The notes under the pieces were generated by a model. It worked only from the letters and a program-made list of their open reading frames with translations. It did no database searches and was not told where the DNA came from. Of a stretch of DNA of 64,000 nucleotides, positions 61,102 to 64,000 are shown one piece after another. Origin of the DNA: a virus; the IMG/VR virus record IMGVR_UViG_3300003690_000011, positions 1 to 64,000 of that record. One strand, given 5' to 3'. The translations under genes and the position numbers were made by a program. Each line of letters begins with the position of its first letter. The first letter of the stretch is position 1.

Positions 61102-62699
61102 TCTTTTTCCTCTTTATCTTTCGTACTGAGTTCATCAGCAAGTTCGGCTACCATCTTCTCTAAATCTGAAAGCTCATCTGTAGCTTCCTCAGCAGATACG
61201 GGAGATTTAGATTTAGTCTCACCCTCTTCGGGAGAATCTTCTGTTTCTTCTGGTTCTTCTTTCGGTTCAGCCTCAGACGAATCTTTAGTTTCTTCCTCAT
61301 CATCTTCTTTAGCAATAAGCTCTTTAGTATCAACATTCTCATCGGAGGGATACTCCTGGTCCTTAGTAACTAAAGTTTGCGCCTTTTCTTTTTTAAGGGC
61401 TGCTTTTACCTCGGTTAGATGCTCATCATCAAGAATAACGTTGCTTAATCTAATTATTCCTGTATCCTTAGTTTTTGAATCTACTAAAAGTTGATTATAA
61501 CCTGCAATACTGAATAGTTCTCTAATGTAATCGTTTACATCAATTCCTTCTACTCCTGATTTAGTTTTGAATGCGATTGCCGCCTCAGATAATACCTGTT
61601 TTAATACGCTTCCTTTTGGGGATAGACGAGATAAAGCTTCGAAAATAACTATTTGGGTGTTAATAAGACTTTTAAAAGATATTGGCTCTTGTAGATTTTG
61701 AACATTTATTCCATATTTTTCATTCAAAGATTCGATAACCCCCTGTTTTACATCTTTTTTCATATCAAAAATCGTTGAAGCAAATTGTTGCACATCTTTT
61801 TCGGACACCCCAATACCATCCGTCTGAGCTAAACAATTAGTAAAAGTATCAAATAATGTCTTCTTGGAGGCCAGTGCAATATAAGGAACTTCCTCTAATA
61901 CCTCACAAAAAGTATCAATAATATTCTCAGTATTTTCAAATATCATACTGGCTAATTTTCTTATTTTTGAGTTAGAGGCCCAGATAACTTCAAAGTCTTT
62001 TTTAGACTCAAGTAATTCCCTCTTAATAAGTTCCTGTCTACAAATCATTTCATAAATAGATTCAGTAACACCGTCTTTCAGAGTATAGGACTTATTTTCT
62101 AATAATTGAAGATAAGTTAATCTAGGAAAATTAAATGCATTCGAAACAGCATTAGAGAGATTGACCGCATTTTTAATTTCGGGAACCACTGAAATTTTAT
62201 CAAAATTTTCTTTCAGAAATTGTACTAGTTGAGGGGTGACTTCTAATAAATTCTGAAATTCTTTTGATTCTACAATCTTTTCAGTAGACTGTAATCTGTG
62301 CTTTTTTTCAAATAATTTATCCTGTAAAGAATCGAGTTTTACACGGCTTTCCCAGAGAGATAGGAGGTCTCCGAAAGATGTATCAGCACTAGCATATTCA
62401 TTAAAATAAATGTTCTCTACAAATGCATGAAGTTTTTCATTTACATAAGTATCAAATACTTTAGTATCTTCAAAAATAGACGAATCTCTAACATCTATAT
62501 CCTTTAGAGTAATATTTTGATCTATCTTATATTTTCCACTAATTACCTTATTAGTTTGAGTTAGATAAGTAACTACTTCATTATGGCTATCAATAGAAAA
62601 AAGAGCTACATTCTCTCTTAATGATCGACCTATACAATCTCCTAGCTTTACTAAATAGGAAATTTTCCTATCTCTATCCTCGAATAAATTTGAAAACAT
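61098..62699 (-). CDS. Virion-associated helical protein with acidic tail (533 residues)
   Basis: Mostly helical; the N-terminal M-F-S-N-L-F-E-D-R-D-R and middle show no enzymatic motif. The last 90 residues are an Asp/Glu/Ser/Lys-rich tail (K-E-D-D-E-E-E-T-K-D-S). It follows the portal by 42 bases, so a head-assembly or virion-internal role is likely. The family is not recognised. Confidence 0.45.
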   Translation of the reverse strand: MFSNLFEDRDRKISYLVKLGDCIGRSLRENVALFSIDSHNEVVTYLTQTNKVISGKYKIDQNITLKDIDVRDSSIFEDTKVFDTYVNEKLHAFVENIYFNEYASADTSFGDLLSLWESRVKLDSLQDKLFEKKHRLQSTEKIVESKEFQNLLEVTPQLVQFLKENFDKISVVPEIKNAVNLSNAVSNAFNFPRLTYLQLLENKSYTLKDGVTESIYEMICRQELIKRELLESKKDFEVIWASNSKIRKLASMIFENTENIIDTFCEVLEEVPYIALASKKTLFDTFTNCLAQTDGIGVSEKDVQQFASTIFDMKKDVKQGVIESLNEKYGINVQNLQEPISFKSLINTQIVIFEALSRLSPKGSVLKQVLSEAAIAFKTKSGVEGIDVNDYIRELFSIAGYNQLLVDSKTKDTGIIRLSNVILDDEHLTEVKAALKKEKAQTLVTKDQEYPSDENVDTKELIAKEDDEEETKDSSEAEPKEEPEETEDSPEEGETKSKSPVSAEEATDELSDLEKMVAELADELSTKDKEEKE

Positions 62700-62741
62700 A
62701 ATAATTCTCCGTTCCTAAATTCCTACAGTTATATATGTTAG

Positions 62742-64000
62742 CTAATTACTAACTTCTTTAACTTTTTCTTCTTGTTTTTGAATTATTCTAGAAATAACAG
62801 ACTTTTCTCTCTCTTCTAGAACTAAAATATCATTTAAATTGGACAGTTTGGGAACTACTTCCTCATTAGCTGTCGGCGGTTTATTCTCTGCGCTTTCCTG
62901 CCCTCCCGCCGCACCAGGAGGTGCTGTTGGTGCTGGTCCCGCAGTTGGGGGTGCTCCACCACCAGGAGGCAGAGGTGCCCCAGCAGGAGCCATAGATTCT
63001 TGTTGTTCCGCTGCCTCTTTCTGCTCCTGTTGAATCTCTTTCTTCATTCGTCGTACTTCTTCGTCTGTCATGTCATAGTATTCTTTATAAATCTCTTCTT
63101 GAGAGAATAACCCGAGTTGCTGTACAGCCTGAATAACTCTAGTTTTCTGTTCATCAAGATCTAATTTTCTCTTAGCAGACATATCAGAAGGCTCAGGTAA
63201 TTGGATCCGTAATTTTTTAATTAAAGACGGAGCAAATCCCCTTAATTGTAGATGACGTTTTGCCATATTTTCTAACCCCGCTTCAATATTAACTTGAACC
63301 CTATGGATAGTACGAGCAAATTTAACGTCTAATTGAGACAGGTTAGCTTTACGCTCAGGAGATTGATCTTTTTCTACAATATAATCTTTAGGAACCTTTA
63401 ATGCTGCGAGTAGTTTATCACGGTAGTAGCGCACATCCTCAATTTCTCCTAGATTAGTTGCTCCAGGGAGAGTATCAATTTTTGTACCCTTACCCCCCTT
63501 ACTAGGGACATAATAATCTTCATCCATACTTAGTGGATTAAATCTCGCGTCCACCGTTCCCCGAGCAGAATTATAAAACTTTTCCTTCTTAAATTTTTCC
63601 TTAAGACGTTCAATATACATCTCAGCTTTACTAGTAGGAAGATTACCCGTATCTACATAGAATATTCGCCTTTCAGGAGCGCGAGTGAGACGATAAATAA
63701 GCATGGCATCTTCCATCTGTTTAAGAGACCGAAAAATTCTATGACATAACGCAGCAATAGATTTTCCATATGGATAAAAGATGGAATCAGATGTATGTAA
63801 TCTATAATGAACAATCTGATTTTTATCTAGTCTAATATATTTAAGAGGTTTTTCAGCTAAGTAATTAGATCCATATGAAAAACTATCCTCATTAGGAATC
63901 TCTTGTAAGAAATTTTTCAGAAAACCAAATTCATTTTCAACTCTAAGAATAAAATTGGGATTTAAAATTTTAATCTTTTTTATTCCCTCTTCAGGTTTAT
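62742..64000 (-). CDS. 20: Portal vertex protein gp20 (partial, N-terminus outside window)
   Basis: The frame is open through base 64000 and continues upstream of the internal ATG 63716. The diagnostic stretch reads F-Y-P-Y-G-K-S ... R-S-L-K-Q-M-E-D-A-M-L-I-Y-R and then L-T-R-A-P-E-R-R-I-F-Y-V-D, followed by the gp20 'N-L-P-x-x-K-A-E'. The C-terminal part has a coiled-coil and a Pro/Ala/Gly-rich linker (about 62900-63000) before a final helix. Forms the dodecameric DNA gate of the head. Confidence 0.92.
   Translation of the reverse strand, partial: KPEEGIKKIKILNPNFILRVENEFGFLKNFLQEIPNEDSFSYGSNYLAEKPLKYIRLDKNQIVHYRLHTSDSIFYPYGKSIAALCHRIFRSLKQMEDAMLIYRLTRAPERRIFYVDTGNLPTSKAEMYIERLKEKFKKEKFYNSARGTVDARFNPLSMDEDYYVPSKGGKGTKIDTLPGATNLGEIEDVRYYRDKLLAALKVPKDYIVEKDQSPERKANLSQLDVKFARTIHRVQVNIEAGLENMAKRHLQLRGFAPSLIKKLRIQLPEPSDMSAKRKLDLDEQKTRVIQAVQQLGLFSQEEIYKEYYDMTDEEVRRMKKEIQQEQKEAAEQQESMAPAGAPLPPGGGAPPTAGPAPTAPPGAAGGQESAENKPPTANEEVVPKLSNLNDILVLEEREKSVISRIIQKQEEKVKEVSN

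Noticed and set aside
61090-61494. Plus-strand serine-rich open frame
   Set aside because: Antisense of the Asp/Glu-rich tail of the 533-residue protein.

Overview
The window is part of an AT-rich, strictly lytic tailed-phage genome: a contractile-tailed myovirus with a T4-type virion, probably from a marine or other aquatic host. T4-family virion parts can be read directly: portal gp20, prohead protease gp21, scaffold gp22, capsid gp23, neck gp13/gp14, tail completion gp15, sheath gp18, tube gp19, baseplate gp6/gp25/gp53/gp26 and a gp5/VgrG-like spike with a PAAR tip. Replication genes are mixed: T4-like gp46/gp47, a UvsW-type helicase, a primase and a late sigma factor gp55, but with a family-A DNA polymerase carrying an N-terminal uracil-DNA-glycosylase-like domain, as in SPO1. 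No tRNA, CRISPR, integrase or transposase was seen.

Layout: almost everything late is on the minus strand, so late transcription runs from high to low coordinates. 64000-59166: portal (5' end outside the window), a large acidic-tailed virion protein, three small virion proteins and a membrane protein. 59105-57582 (+): damaged UvsW-type helicase and a small gene. 57541-55667: gp26-like baseplate/chaperone gene with a probable -1 frameshift into a gp51-like tail, then a virion protein. 55680-53639: primase (+), Cas4/RecB-like nuclease (-) and a small gene (+). 53598-22984: tail and baseplate block (tape measure, tube/baseplate proteins, hub, spike, a LamG-sulfatase giant, gp25, gp6, gpI-like, fibres and adaptors). 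22887-17049: prohead core, protease, scaffold, capsid. 17074-10783: neck, PAAR, sheath, tube. 10700-1: an 877-residue unknown, small genes, resolvase (+), sigma (+), the broken polymerase and gp47/gp46.

Three things stand out. First, the 1708-residue protein at 40708-45834 joins a conserved-looking baseplate/LamG region to a complete-looking sulfatase domain (FGly motif C988-S-P-S-R, metal ligands D925/D926 and D1354/N1355), implying a virion that desulfates host or extracellular polysaccharide. Second, a set of small, basic, disordered proteins begin with (or contain) a short leader of the type Y-x-x-I-G/A followed by L/I-x-E; it resembles the capsid-targeting and prohead-protease cleavage signals of T4 internal proteins. 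I infer a family of packaged, perhaps injected, proteins. Four small genes, three with the leader, sit as an opposite-strand cassette inside the DNA polymerase gene and split its exonuclease domain between motifs Exo II and Exo III. Third, several gene-structure oddities are visible: two further reading-frame changes in the polymerase, a deletion of motif VI in the helicase, a slippery T-TTT-TTC in gp26, and start codons that directly abut -10-like boxes (possible leaderless mRNAs).

How the genes work together: gp46/gp47, helicase, primase, polymerase and nucleases handle replication and recombination. gp55-like sigma would direct late transcription from sites such as those before gp22 and before the prohead core. 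gp21 would mature the capsid and cut the leader-bearing core proteins. The baseplate, spike and sulfatase would act at the host surface. All functions come from reading translated sequence by eye; no database search was run.
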